From contig JAJEIQ010000022.1 in the NCBI GenBank assembly GCA_022827905.1, positions 1 through 52,066 on the forward strand: DNA of 52,066 nucleotides. The letters run 5' to 3'. Origin of the DNA: Pseudomonadales bacterium. GTDB taxonomy: Bacteria; Pseudomonadota; Gammaproteobacteria; Pseudomonadales; Azotimanducaceae. A program made the translations under genes and the position numbers. Below are positions 40,764-48,068 of the stretch, one piece after another (position 1 is the stretch's first letter; each line of letters begins with the position of its first letter). The notes under the pieces are model-generated. The model saw only the letters and a list, made by a program, of their open reading frames with translations. It had not been told where the DNA came from and did not search any database.

Positions 40764-42242
40764 CTACTCCAGCGCTTGGCCTGATTTTTCGGCGTGCTCG
40801 GCAATGAAGCCTTGGGTCTGCTCCTCAAGCACATGAATGACCGAGCGGCTGCGCTGGGCGACGATGGCGTGCAGCAAGGTGGTGGGAATGGCCACGCACA
40901 AGCCGAGCACCGTCGTCATCAACGCCGTGGAAATGCCGCCGGCCATGGTCTTCGGATCGCCGGTGCCAAACAGGGTGATGGCCTGGAAGGTCAGGATCAT
41001 GCCGATGACCGTACCGAGCAGGCCGAGCAGCGGGGCGACCACGGAAATCACCTGAATGAGGGTGATGTTCCTTGTTATCTTGGGTGTTTCACCCAATATC
41101 GCCTCGCCGAGCTTCAACTCCAGCGTCTCCACGTCCACGTTGGTGTTTTGGTGGTAAACGTTGAGCACCCGGCCGAGGGGGTTGCCTTCGTCGGGCTGAT
41201 CGGACCGCTTCTGGGCGTTGACCCGGGCGCCGGTGATCGACAGGGTGATCAGGCGCTCGATGGCCAGCAGCACGCCGATGATGCCGCCGAGGATGATGAC
41301 CGAGCCCACGTAGCCGCCCTGGCCGTCGCAGAACGGCAGGTAGCACTCGCCCTTGGCGATGCCGCCAAACAGCGAGCCGACCCGCTCGCCCACGGTCGCC
41401 GCCTGAATGAGCAGGGACAGCAGGGAGCCGCGGGTCGGGTCCACGGCGAAGGCGACGACCTCGTTGGCTTGGGCCTCGCCGAGGTCCTCCACCGTGTTGG
41501 TGAAGCGAGCGGCTGGCTGGCGGGCCAATTCGACGATGGCGCCGTCGTCCGGATCGTAGTTGAGGTACTCGCCATCGCCGATCAAGGCGAAGGCGCCGAC
41601 CCGCACCACGTCGGTGTCCTTCTGCTCACCGCTCAGCAGGGTGACGGTGGCCGGAAAGCGGGCGATGCGCCCGGATTCCGTCATCTCGCGCTGCAGTTCG
41701 AACCACAGGTCCTCCATCTCCTCGATGGTGGCCAGTTGGCTGGCGGTGCCCATCTTGGCCGCCAACTCGCCGAGCCAGTCGCCGCGGTTGGGGAACTCGG
41801 CGGAGATCAGCGAGCCTTCAAAGAGCCCGCGAGTGTCGCCGGCCACCTGCTGCAGAACGCCGAACAGCTCACGCAGGGAGCCTAAGCGCCGATCAAGCTG
41901 CTCCTGCAGGTCGCCGATGCGGATTTCGTTCTCGTTGAACTGGGTTTCGAGCCGGTCCGAGCGCCGTTCCTCACGGCGCCGTTCCGCCTTGGCGTCGTCC
42001 AGCATTTGCGCTTGGCGGGCCCTGTCGTTCTGGAAGCGCTGCTCACGCTGGCGGTGCTCGGCGGACTCCACCACCCGGCGCTGCTCCACGTTGCGCAGCA
42101 ACTCGTCCAGGGTGTTCGCCTGATTCACCTGCAAGGTGCTGGCCGAGCCGCCTTCCTCCTGGGCCTGGGCGCCGAAGGCGGCGAACAACAGCATCCCCGC
42201 CGCTGCGGAGCAAGCCAAGATAATTCGATTGGCTGATTTCAT
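40764..42242 (-). CDS. Large MotA/TolQ/ExbB-family protein with N-terminal periplasmic domain (TtpC-like)
   Basis: The 492-residue protein has a signal-like N-terminus (ILACSAAAGMLLFAAFGAQA). A coiled-coil segment rich in Arg, Glu and Gln follows (about residues 45-130), then a periplasmic region. From about residue 310 there is a TolQ/ExbB channel (VGSVIILGGIIGVLLAIERLI and ISVVAPLLGLLGTVIGMILTFQAITLFG). This is the TtpC layout, needed for TonB2 function in Vibrio. It lies 3 bases from the DUF3450 gene and 9 from the small exbB, so all six genes form one operon. Confidence 0.87.
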   Translation of the reverse strand: MKSANRIILACSAAAGMLLFAAFGAQAQEEGGSASTLQVNQANTLDELLRNVEQRRVVESAEHRQREQRFQNDRARQAQMLDDAKAERRREERRSDRLETQFNENEIRIGDLQEQLDRRLGSLRELFGVLQQVAGDTRGLFEGSLISAEFPNRGDWLGELAAKMGTASQLATIEEMEDLWFELQREMTESGRIARFPATVTLLSGEQKDTDVVRVGAFALIGDGEYLNYDPDDGAIVELARQPAARFTNTVEDLGEAQANEVVAFAVDPTRGSLLSLLIQAATVGERVGSLFGGIAKGECYLPFCDGQGGYVGSVIILGGIIGVLLAIERLITLSITGARVNAQKRSDQPDEGNPLGRVLNVYHQNTNVDVETLELKLGEAILGETPKITRNITLIQVISVVAPLLGLLGTVIGMILTFQAITLFGTGDPKTMAGGISTALMTTVLGLCVAIPTTLLHAIVAQRSRSVIHVLEEQTQGFIAEHAEKSGQALE

Positions 42243-42245
42243 CGG

Positions 42246-43016
42246 TTAGGCCTCCGGTCCGGTGATGGGGAGAGTGAGCATGTCCACGGACAATTGCTTG
42301 CGCGCCATGCGGATGCCGTTGCGAACCGGCGTGGTGAACTCGTCGCCGATCACCTCCCACCGATCGTCGGCCTTGTTCCACATGCCGGTCTCCTCGCCGT
42401 CCGGGGTTTGGAAGACCAGGGCGACCCGGCCCACCTTGAGGACATCGACCTTGCGGTCCACGCCATCGACGTTGATGGTGTCGCCGTAGGCCTCCATGGT
42501 GCGGCCGTACTCGTTCTCGATCTGGAAGGCGCGCAGTACTTGCGAGAACTTCTCCGACACCGCGACGTCGGCCCGATCCATCATCTCCCGCAGCCGCGCC
42601 ACCCGGTCATGGCGCTCATCGAGCAGGAACGGCAGATCCAAGTCCACGAACTGCTCAAGGCCGTCGATCATGCGCAGCATGAGCGGGGTGATCTGACGCT
42701 CGATGACCGTCACCCGGTCTATCGAGTCGGTCAACTGCGTCATCTCCCGCTCCTGGTTGGCGATTTGCTTCTCAAATTGCCGGTTGTAAACGCGCAGCCC
42801 CTCAATCTCCTTGAGCACCGTCTTGTACTCGTTGAGGAGCTTGTGGGTCTCCTCGGTGAGCGCGTCGATCCTGGCCTGGGAGGTCTTGGCTTGCTGGTTG
42901 ATGCGCTCCGCGACCTGATAGATGTCCGCCAAGGTGGCCCCTGCGGCGGGACCGGCCAGGCCCACGGCCATCATAAGCGTCAACGTGGAAAGCCAACCGT
43001 AGCGTCTGTTTCTCAT
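42246..43016 (-). CDS. DUF3450 family protein
   Basis: This 256-residue protein has a signal peptide (SKIPPED charge, then LTLMMAVGLAGPAAGA near residues 10-27). A long coiled-coil follows (AERINQQAKTSQARIDALTEETHKLLNEYKTVLKEIEG), then DUF3450-type repeats such as DLDLPFLLDERHDRVARL and the C-terminal GEETGMWNKADDRWEVI. DUF3450 proteins lead TonB2-type operons in many gammaproteobacteria; function unknown, periplasmic. It is the first gene, with AGGA upstream of its ATG. Confidence 0.85.
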   Translation of the reverse strand: MRNRRYGWLSTLTLMMAVGLAGPAAGATLADIYQVAERINQQAKTSQARIDALTEETHKLLNEYKTVLKEIEGLRVYNRQFEKQIANQEREMTQLTDSIDRVTVIERQITPLMLRMIDGLEQFVDLDLPFLLDERHDRVARLREMMDRADVAVSEKFSQVLRAFQIENEYGRTMEAYGDTINVDGVDRKVDVLKVGRVALVFQTPDGEETGMWNKADDRWEVIGDEFTTPVRNGIRMARKQLSVDMLTLPITGPEA

Positions 43017-43148
43017 ACGTCTTCCTAGGAAATTGAATTAAATCGGCAGTTGACGCGCCCTTGTTCCAGAGCCGCCCGGCTTGATGTCCATGCCAGATGC
43101 GTCCGCCCCCTTCCAATGTCGGCAAAGCATCAACAAACGGTTTTGCCT

Positions 43149-43154
43149 TGTCAA
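43149..43154 (-). promoter_or_regulatory. Possible -35 element (TTGACA) upstream of the TonB operon
   Basis: A perfect TTGACA on the minus strand lies 133 bases before the DUF3450 start codon. The sequence 17-18 bases downstream is GATGCT or ATGCTT, a poor -10. It is the best promoter-like signal in the 151-base gap upstream of the operon, but it is weak evidence. Confidence 0.2.
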
Positions 43155-43167
43155 GGCAGTTTTCGGA

Positions 43168-43839
43168 TTAGCCCAAGTGTTCCGCGAAAAACGCCAAGGT
43201 CCGCTGGCGGGCCAAGTCGGCGCTCGGCGCGTCGTAGCTGCCCCGATGGTCGCAGTTGAACCCGTGGTCCGCCGCATAGACGTACACCGGAACATCCGGC
43301 TGGGCGGCCTTGACCTTGTCCACGTCGGATAGCGGAATGTGGGCGTCGAGCTCCCCGAAGTGCATGATGACCGGACAGTTCGGCGACCGCTCAGCCTCGC
43401 CGGCCACCCCGCCCCCGTAGTAGGAGGATGCCGCAGCCACCCCGCTCAGTTCGCAAGCCGCCAGCCAAGTCAGCAAGCCGCCGAAACAGTAGCCGACCAC
43501 CCCGACCTTGCCATGGGCCGAAGCGTGGTCGATGGCGGCCTGAATATCGGCCAGGGTGTTGGGCATCTGCAGCTTCTGGAACGCGAGTTCGATGCCCTGC
43601 CCCATGTCCGCCTCCTCGTAGCCGAGCTCGATGTTCGGCTCCACGCGGTCGAATATCTGCGGCGCGACGGCGGCGTAGCCCGCCTCCGCATAGCCGTCAA
43701 CCACATCGCGAATGTGGCTGTTGACGCCAAAAATCTCCTGGATGACCACCACGCTGCCTTTCGGCGCGCCGGCCGGCGTCGATTCCCAAGCGCCCAGCTC
43801 GAACCCGTCGGCGGCGCGCAACTCAATTCTGTGTCCCAT
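43168..43839 (-). CDS. Dienelactone hydrolase family protein
   Basis: I choose the ATG at 43839, which gives MGHRIELRAADGFELGAWES, preceded by AAGG; an ATG at 43881 would add 14 unlike residues. The 223-residue protein has the alpha/beta-hydrolase Cys-triad pattern of dienelactone hydrolase: VVIQEIFGVNSHIRDV, YAAVAPQIFDR, nucleophile VGYCFGG (Cys118), Asp in HFGELDAHIP and His in YAADHGFNCD. It could act on dienelactones or other lactones or esters. It is divergent from the phoB gene. Confidence 0.87.
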   Translation of the reverse strand: MGHRIELRAADGFELGAWESTPAGAPKGSVVVIQEIFGVNSHIRDVVDGYAEAGYAAVAPQIFDRVEPNIELGYEEADMGQGIELAFQKLQMPNTLADIQAAIDHASAHGKVGVVGYCFGGLLTWLAACELSGVAAASSYYGGGVAGEAERSPNCPVIMHFGELDAHIPLSDVDKVKAAQPDVPVYVYAADHGFNCDHRGSYDAPSADLARQRTLAFFAEHLG

Positions 43840-43929
43840 GGCCTTTTTCTCCCTTCCTTGCGAGGCGCGGTGTTGTACCATAGTTCGATGGCGAAATCAT
43901 GGGGAATTCGCACATTCAGGCGGCCAGTT

Positions 43930-43948
43930 CGAGGGCGGGACGCCCTCG
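43930..43948. repeat. Copy of the GAGGGCG palindromic repeat upstream of phoB
   Basis: An 8-base perfect stem with loop GGA in the gap between the dienelactone hydrolase gene and phoB. It is the same core as other repeats of the window. Confidence 0.65.
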
Positions 43949-43977
43949 CCCCGATGGACCTTCTGGGAGTCGGTTTG

Positions 43978-44011
43978 CTGTCATGGATTCGTCATAATTC
44001 TGCCTTGTAAT
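43978..44011 (+). promoter_or_regulatory. Candidate Pho box with -10 element upstream of phoB
   Basis: CTGTCAT (43978-43984), TCGTCAT (43989-43995) and a weaker CTGCCTT (44000-44006) recur at an 11-base period. This matches the direct-repeat layout of a PhoB box. Ten bases after the second repeat is TGTAAT (44006-44011), a good -10 hexamer. PhoB sites typically replace the -35 at this distance. The start codon is 31 bases further on, consistent with autoregulation of phoB. Confidence 0.7.
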
Positions 44012-44042
44012 TCCGATTGACCACCATCCGACAGGCGCAGGC

Positions 44043-44726
44043 ATGGACAACAAGGTTTTGGTCATTGAAGACGAGCATGAAATTCGCGAAATGCTCAACT
44101 TCACGCTGACGCGGGCTGGGTTCAGCGTCTGCGAAGCGGACAGCGCCGAAGCGGCCTTGGGCCAGCTCGACGGCCCGCTGCCCGACCTGCTCATCATTGA
44201 TTGGATGCTGCCGGGCATGAGCGGCGTGGAACTGGCCCGCCGGCTGCGGCAGGACGAGCACACCGCCAACCTGCCCATGATCATGCTTACCGCGCGCGGG
44301 GAGGAGACCGACAAGCTCAAGAGCTTCGACTCCGGCATGGACGACTACCTCACCAAACCCTTCTCACCCAAAGAGCTCATCGCCCGCATACGGGCGTTGC
44401 TGCGGCGCACCGGCACGCCGGAAAACGGCGTCATCGCCTGCGGCCCCGTGCGCTTGGACCTAAACGCGCACAAGCTCTCCGTCGATGGGCAGGCAGTGAA
44501 GGTCGGCCCCACCGAGTTCCGCCTGCTGGAGCTGTTCATGCGCAATCCGGACCGCGCCTTTGGCCGGGCCCAACTGCTCGACCGCGTATGGGGCCGCAGC
44601 ATCTACGTGGAGGAGCGCACGGTGGATGTGCATGTGCTGCGCCTGCGCAAAACGCTCAAGCCCCACGGCGTGGACCAGTTGATTCAAACCGTACGCGGCG
44701 TGGGCTATCGATTCAGCCCCGCCTGA
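44043..44726 (+). CDS. phoB: Phosphate regulon response regulator PhoB
   Basis: The 227-residue protein is an OmpR/PhoB-family regulator. The receiver has the acidic pocket (Glu9, Asp10) and phospho-acceptor Asp53 in LIIDWMLPGMSG, then TARGEETDKLKSFDSGMDDYLTKPFSPKELIARIRALLRR. The C-terminal winged helix has GPTEFRLLELFMRNPDRAFGRAQLLDRVWG and RTVDVHVLRLRKTLKPHG, which are highly PhoB-like. It is followed by the histidine kinase in an overlap of one base. A candidate Pho box lies upstream. Confidence 0.93.
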   Translation: MDNKVLVIEDEHEIREMLNFTLTRAGFSVCEADSAEAALGQLDGPLPDLLIIDWMLPGMSGVELARRLRQDEHTANLPMIMLTARGEETDKLKSFDSGMDDYLTKPFSPKELIARIRALLRRTGTPENGVIACGPVRLDLNAHKLSVDGQAVKVGPTEFRLLELFMRNPDRAFGRAQLLDRVWGRSIYVEERTVDVHVLRLRKTLKPHGVDQLIQTVRGVGYRFSPA

Positions 44727-46027
44727 TGGACCTCTACAGCCGCAAGGAGCTGCTTGGCGCCGGGGCCTTGGTGCTGGCCGCCCTTGCCATCGGTCTCGCC
44801 TTCGGGGGCTTGGGCTGGGCGCTGTTCGCCGCCGCCGCCGCCGGGCTCGTTTACCAGCATCGGGACCTGCGCCGATTCGTGCGCTGGGCCAAGAAACCGC
44901 TGCGGCGCCCCAAGTTCGCCAACGCGGGCCTGGAGCAGGCCAGCCGCTCGTTGCGCCGCTCCCTCAAGCAGGCGCGGCGGCGGACTCACGAAGCCCTGCA
45001 ACAGACGTCCCACTTCCGGGGCGTGACGGCGGCGCTGCCGGATGCCGCCATCCTGGTGGATGGGGAGGGCAACATCGAGAGCTTCAACGGCGCCTCCGTG
45101 GCCTTGTTGCACTTGAAGCGCAAGGACACCGGCAAGCACCTCGGCACCCTGCTGCGCCATCCGGATGCCATCCGGCTGTTGAATCAGGAGACGCCGGACC
45201 CCACCGCCGAATTCAGCTCCCCCTTTATAGAGGGCCAGCGCTTGGAGCTGCGCCGCGTGCCCGTGGCCAAGGACCAGGACCTCATCCTAGCCCGGGACGT
45301 AACCCATCTCAACCGGTTGTTGAGCATGCGCCAGGACTTCGTGGCCAATGTCTCCCATGAGCTGCGCACCCCGTTGACCATCATCGTCGGCTACCTGGAG
45401 GCGATTGACGACGATGAGCTGGATGCCGACACCCGGCGCCGGCTGGTGGGCAAGCTCGCCTCGCCGACCCATCGCATGCAGGCCCTGGTCGATGACCTGC
45501 TGATGCTCACCCGGCTGGAGTCGAGCCCCGCGCCGGAACCCGGCGACCTCACCGCGGTCGATGTCAGGCTGTTGGTCGGCAGCGTGGTGGATGACTTGGC
45601 GGGCATGGCCGGCAAGGGCCATCAAATCGAACAGCGCATCCCCTGTGGTTTGCGGGTGCTGGGCATCGAAAAGGAGTTGCACAGCGCCTGCACCAACCTC
45701 GTCACCAACGCCATCAAGTACAGCCCCCAAGGCGGACGGATAAACATCAGTTGGACTGGCGGGGACAACGGCGCCATGCTGGAGGTGAGCGACGAGGGCG
45801 TGGGCATCGCCCCCGAACACCTCTCAAGGCTGACCGAGCGCTTCTACCGGGTCGATTTCGCCAGCGCCCGAGTGCGCGGCGGCACAGGCTTGGGGTTGGC
45901 CATCGTCAAGCACGTTCTCAAGCGGCACAACAGCCAACTGCAAATCGAAAGCGAGGTGGGCAAGGGCAGCCGCTTCTACTGCCGCTTCCAAGCCGACCAA
46001 CTCCAAGCCCCGCCCTCAGCCGCTTAG
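44726..46027 (+). CDS. phoR: Phosphate regulon sensor histidine kinase PhoR
   Basis: The start is the ATG at 44726 that shares the A of the phoB stop codon; upstream codons are shadow. The 433-residue protein has two N-terminal hydrophobic segments (about residues 10-43). A PAS-like domain follows (LPDAAILVDGEGNIESFNGAS), then the phosphorylated His in RQDFVANVSHELRTPLTIIVGYLE (His211), NLVTNAIKYSPQGG (N-box) and the GxG boxes DEGVGIAPEHL and RGGTGLGLAIVKHVLKRH. It senses phosphate status together with Pst/PhoU and phosphorylates PhoB. Confidence 0.92.
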   Translation: MDLYSRKELLGAGALVLAALAIGLAFGGLGWALFAAAAAGLVYQHRDLRRFVRWAKKPLRRPKFANAGLEQASRSLRRSLKQARRRTHEALQQTSHFRGVTAALPDAAILVDGEGNIESFNGASVALLHLKRKDTGKHLGTLLRHPDAIRLLNQETPDPTAEFSSPFIEGQRLELRRVPVAKDQDLILARDVTHLNRLLSMRQDFVANVSHELRTPLTIIVGYLEAIDDDELDADTRRRLVGKLASPTHRMQALVDDLLMLTRLESSPAPEPGDLTAVDVRLLVGSVVDDLAGMAGKGHQIEQRIPCGLRVLGIEKELHSACTNLVTNAIKYSPQGGRINISWTGGDNGAMLEVSDEGVGIAPEHLSRLTERFYRVDFASARVRGGTGLGLAIVKHVLKRHNSQLQIESEVGKGSRFYCRFQADQLQAPPSAA

Positions 46028-46039
46028 AGCGAGGGGACC

Positions 46040-46828
46040 TTAGCGCCGCGCCATCGGCATCTGCATCAGGTGGTGGCCACCGTCGAGGATCAGGGTCTCG
46101 CCGGTCACCACACTGGCGCCAGTGAGGAACAGCAGGACGCCCTCGGCGACTGTGTCGGGCGTGGTGGTCAGGCGCAGCGGCGTGTTCTCCTCCAGATAGG
46201 CCTTGGCCCGGTCATAGGTCTCCTGGCCCATGCCTTCGGCCAACCAATCCCCTTGGATGAAGCCGGGGCAGACCGTGTTGACACGGATTTCCGGGCCGAG
46301 CGCCCGCGCCAGCGAGAGCCCCAAGGTAATGAGGGCGCCCTTGGAGGCGGCGTAGGCGATGGAACTGCCCACCCCCATGATCCCGGCGATGGAGGCTACG
46401 TTGACGATGCTGCCCTGGCCGCCGCGCCGCATCAGGGGGGCCGCGGCACGGGTCATCTGGTAGGGGCCCACCGTGTTGACGCCGTAGATGTGCAGGAAGT
46501 CCTGCTTGTCCAAGCCCTCCAGGTCGTCGTGGGCGCAGAACTTGGTGGTGCCGGCGTTGTTGACCAAGCCATCGAGCCGCCCCCACCGTGATTCCGCCGC
46601 AGCGACCAGCTTGCGGCAGTCCGCATCATCGCTCACGTCGGCCTGCACCACCTCGGTTTCAACGCCGAAGGAATGGCATTCTTCTTCCGTGCGCCGCGCC
46701 CCGGCCTCGCTGTGGGCGTAGTTGATGACCACATGGCAACCGAGCTCCGCCAACTGCCGGGCGCAAGCCGCGCCGACGCCGCTTGATGAGCCGGTGACAA
46801 TGACCACGCCCTCCTGCAGGTCCATCAT
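46040..46828 (-). CDS. SDR family oxidoreductase
   Basis: The 262-residue protein has VIVTGSSSGVGAA, NNAG near residues 90-93 and the catalytic YxxxK in SSIAYAASKGAL (Tyr159, Lys163). The TGSSSGVG loop and overall length fit 3-oxoacyl-ACP reductase-like SDRs, but the substrate cannot be told. Two ATGs start it (46828 and 46825). It is convergent with phoR, 12 bases from its stop, and divergent from the HAD gene. Confidence 0.86.
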   Translation of the reverse strand: MMDLQEGVVIVTGSSSGVGAACARQLAELGCHVVINYAHSEAGARRTEEECHSFGVETEVVQADVSDDADCRKLVAAAESRWGRLDGLVNNAGTTKFCAHDDLEGLDKQDFLHIYGVNTVGPYQMTRAAAPLMRRGGQGSIVNVASIAGIMGVGSSIAYAASKGALITLGLSLARALGPEIRVNTVCPGFIQGDWLAEGMGQETYDRAKAYLEENTPLRLTTTPDTVAEGVLLFLTGASVVTGETLILDGGHHLMQMPMARR

Positions 46829-46901
46829 GGGGCTGTTTCCTTTTATGATCGGCTTGAATCAAGGGTAGTATTCGCACTTTTTGCCGGGGGGTCAAAGCCG
46901 C

Positions 46902-47549
46902 ATGGGAACCATCGAGGCCGTCATCTGGGATTTTGGCGGCGTGCTGACCACATCGCCGTTCGAAGCCTTCAACCGCTACGAGCAGGCCCACGGGCTGCCC
47001 ATCGACTTCATTCGCGGCATCAACGCCACCAACCCGGAAAGCAATGCTTGGGCGCAGTTCGAATCCGCCCAGATCAGCTTGGAGGAATTCGATGCGGCGT
47101 TCGCCGCGGAGGCGGCGGCGAAGGGGTACGAGGTGCCGGGGCGGGACGTGATCGGGCTGCTGAGCGGCGACCTGCGGCCGCGCATGGTGGAGGTGCTCAA
47201 ACGCTGCAAGGAACACTTCAAGGTGGCCTGCATCACCAACAACGTCAAGTCCGGCACTGGTCCGGCGATGGCCACCAGCGACGCCAAGCGCGAGCAGACC
47301 GGCGCCGTCATGGAGCTGTTCGACCTCGTGGTGGAATCGAGCATTGAGGGCATCCGCAAGCCCAACCCGAAGATCTATCGCCTGACCTGCGACAGGCTCG
47401 GTGTCGCCCCGGACGCCTGCGCCTTCCTGGACGACCTCGGCATTAACCTAAAGCCCGCCCGTCAGCTTGGCATGCAAACCATCAAGGTGGTGGAAGAGGA
47501 CCAAGCGATCCGCGAATTGGAGCAAATCACGGGCATCGAGATGCCCTAG
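46902..47549 (+). CDS. HAD-superfamily hydrolase
   Basis: The 215-residue protein starts at the ATG at 46902; a TTG at 46881 is in frame but gives less conserved residues. It has the HAD core: VIWDFGGVLTTSPF (nucleophile Asp10), VACITNNVKSG (motif II Thr), SIEGIRKPNPKIYRLTCDRL (motif III Lys) and FLDDLGINLKPARQLGM (motif IV Asp). The layout is that of haloacid dehalogenase-like phosphatases (subfamily IA). The phosphorylated substrate is unknown. The 3' end runs directly into the repeat array. Confidence 0.87.
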   Translation: MGTIEAVIWDFGGVLTTSPFEAFNRYEQAHGLPIDFIRGINATNPESNAWAQFESAQISLEEFDAAFAAEAAAKGYEVPGRDVIGLLSGDLRPRMVEVLKRCKEHFKVACITNNVKSGTGPAMATSDAKREQTGAVMELFDLVVESSIEGIRKPNPKIYRLTCDRLGVAPDACAFLDDLGINLKPARQLGMQTIKVVEEDQAIRELEQITGIEMP

Positions 47550-47560
47550 CAGTACCGTGA

Positions 47561-47752
47561 TTCGAGTCGAGGGCAAGATGCCCTCGCTCCGGGGCTCCGT
47601 TGGAGCGAGGGCGTCCCGCCCTCGCAACGGCCCTCGCTCCGGGGCTCCGTCGGAGCGAGGGTGTCCCGCTCTCGACGGCATCCCGTGGTTCGGTTTCGAG
47701 GGCAAGATGCCCGGGGCTCCGTTGGAGCGAGGGCGTCCCGCCCTCGCAACGG
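47561..47752. repeat. Array of palindromic GC-rich repeats (about three copies)
   Basis: Roughly 60-base units, each with a stem CGAGGGCA-AGA-TGCCCTCG or its GCGTCCCGCC variant, an arm around CTCCGTTGGAGCGAG and a CGCAACGG end, recur three times. The first is near 47568-47632, the second near 47631-47680 and the third near 47696-47752. The array sits between the HAD gene and the MoaD-like gene. Similar units are at 51820-51955 and single cores at 37096, 43930 and 32381. No ORF in the array looks real. Confidence 0.8.
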
Positions 47753-47791
47753 CGCTCGTCAGAGCGCCGATCCCTGTGCAGCGGCAGCCGT

Positions 47792-48034
47792 TCAGCCGCC
47801 TTCGATGCGCGACATGAAGAACACTTCGCTGTCCGCGCCGATCGGCTCCAGGAAGGCGTCTTGGTAGATCTGCCCGTCGATGGCCACGGCGGCCTTGTTC
47901 AGCGGCTCGCGCACACCCGGCCAGCGCGCTTCCAAGGCGACCAGCAAGTCCCGGTAGTTGGCGACAGCGACCTCGATCTCCCGCTCACCCCCGGTGTGGG
48001 TGAGCAGGTGATCGGGGAAGACGACCTTGGCCAT
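47792..48034 (-). CDS. MoaD/ThiS-like sulfur carrier protein
   Basis: This 80-residue protein ends in a Gly-Gly (RIEGG), the mark of MoaD/ThiS proteins whose C-terminus becomes a thiocarboxylate. It begins MAKVVFPDHLLTHTGGEREIEVAV, continues ANYRDLLVALEARWPGVREPL and IDGQIYQDAFLEPI, and shows the compact beta-grasp spacing. The preceding gene in the same direction is a molybdenum hydroxylase large subunit ending 34 bases upstream. A role in making or sulfurating the molybdenum cofactor for that enzyme is plausible. It was found only by rejecting a longer reading that starts at 48238. Confidence 0.8.
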   Translation of the reverse strand: MAKVVFPDHLLTHTGGEREIEVAVANYRDLLVALEARWPGVREPLNKAAVAIDGQIYQDAFLEPIGADSEVFFMSRIEGG

Positions 48035-48068
48035 CCAACTTGGCGGCTGAAGCGCCCCGCTGGCAGGC

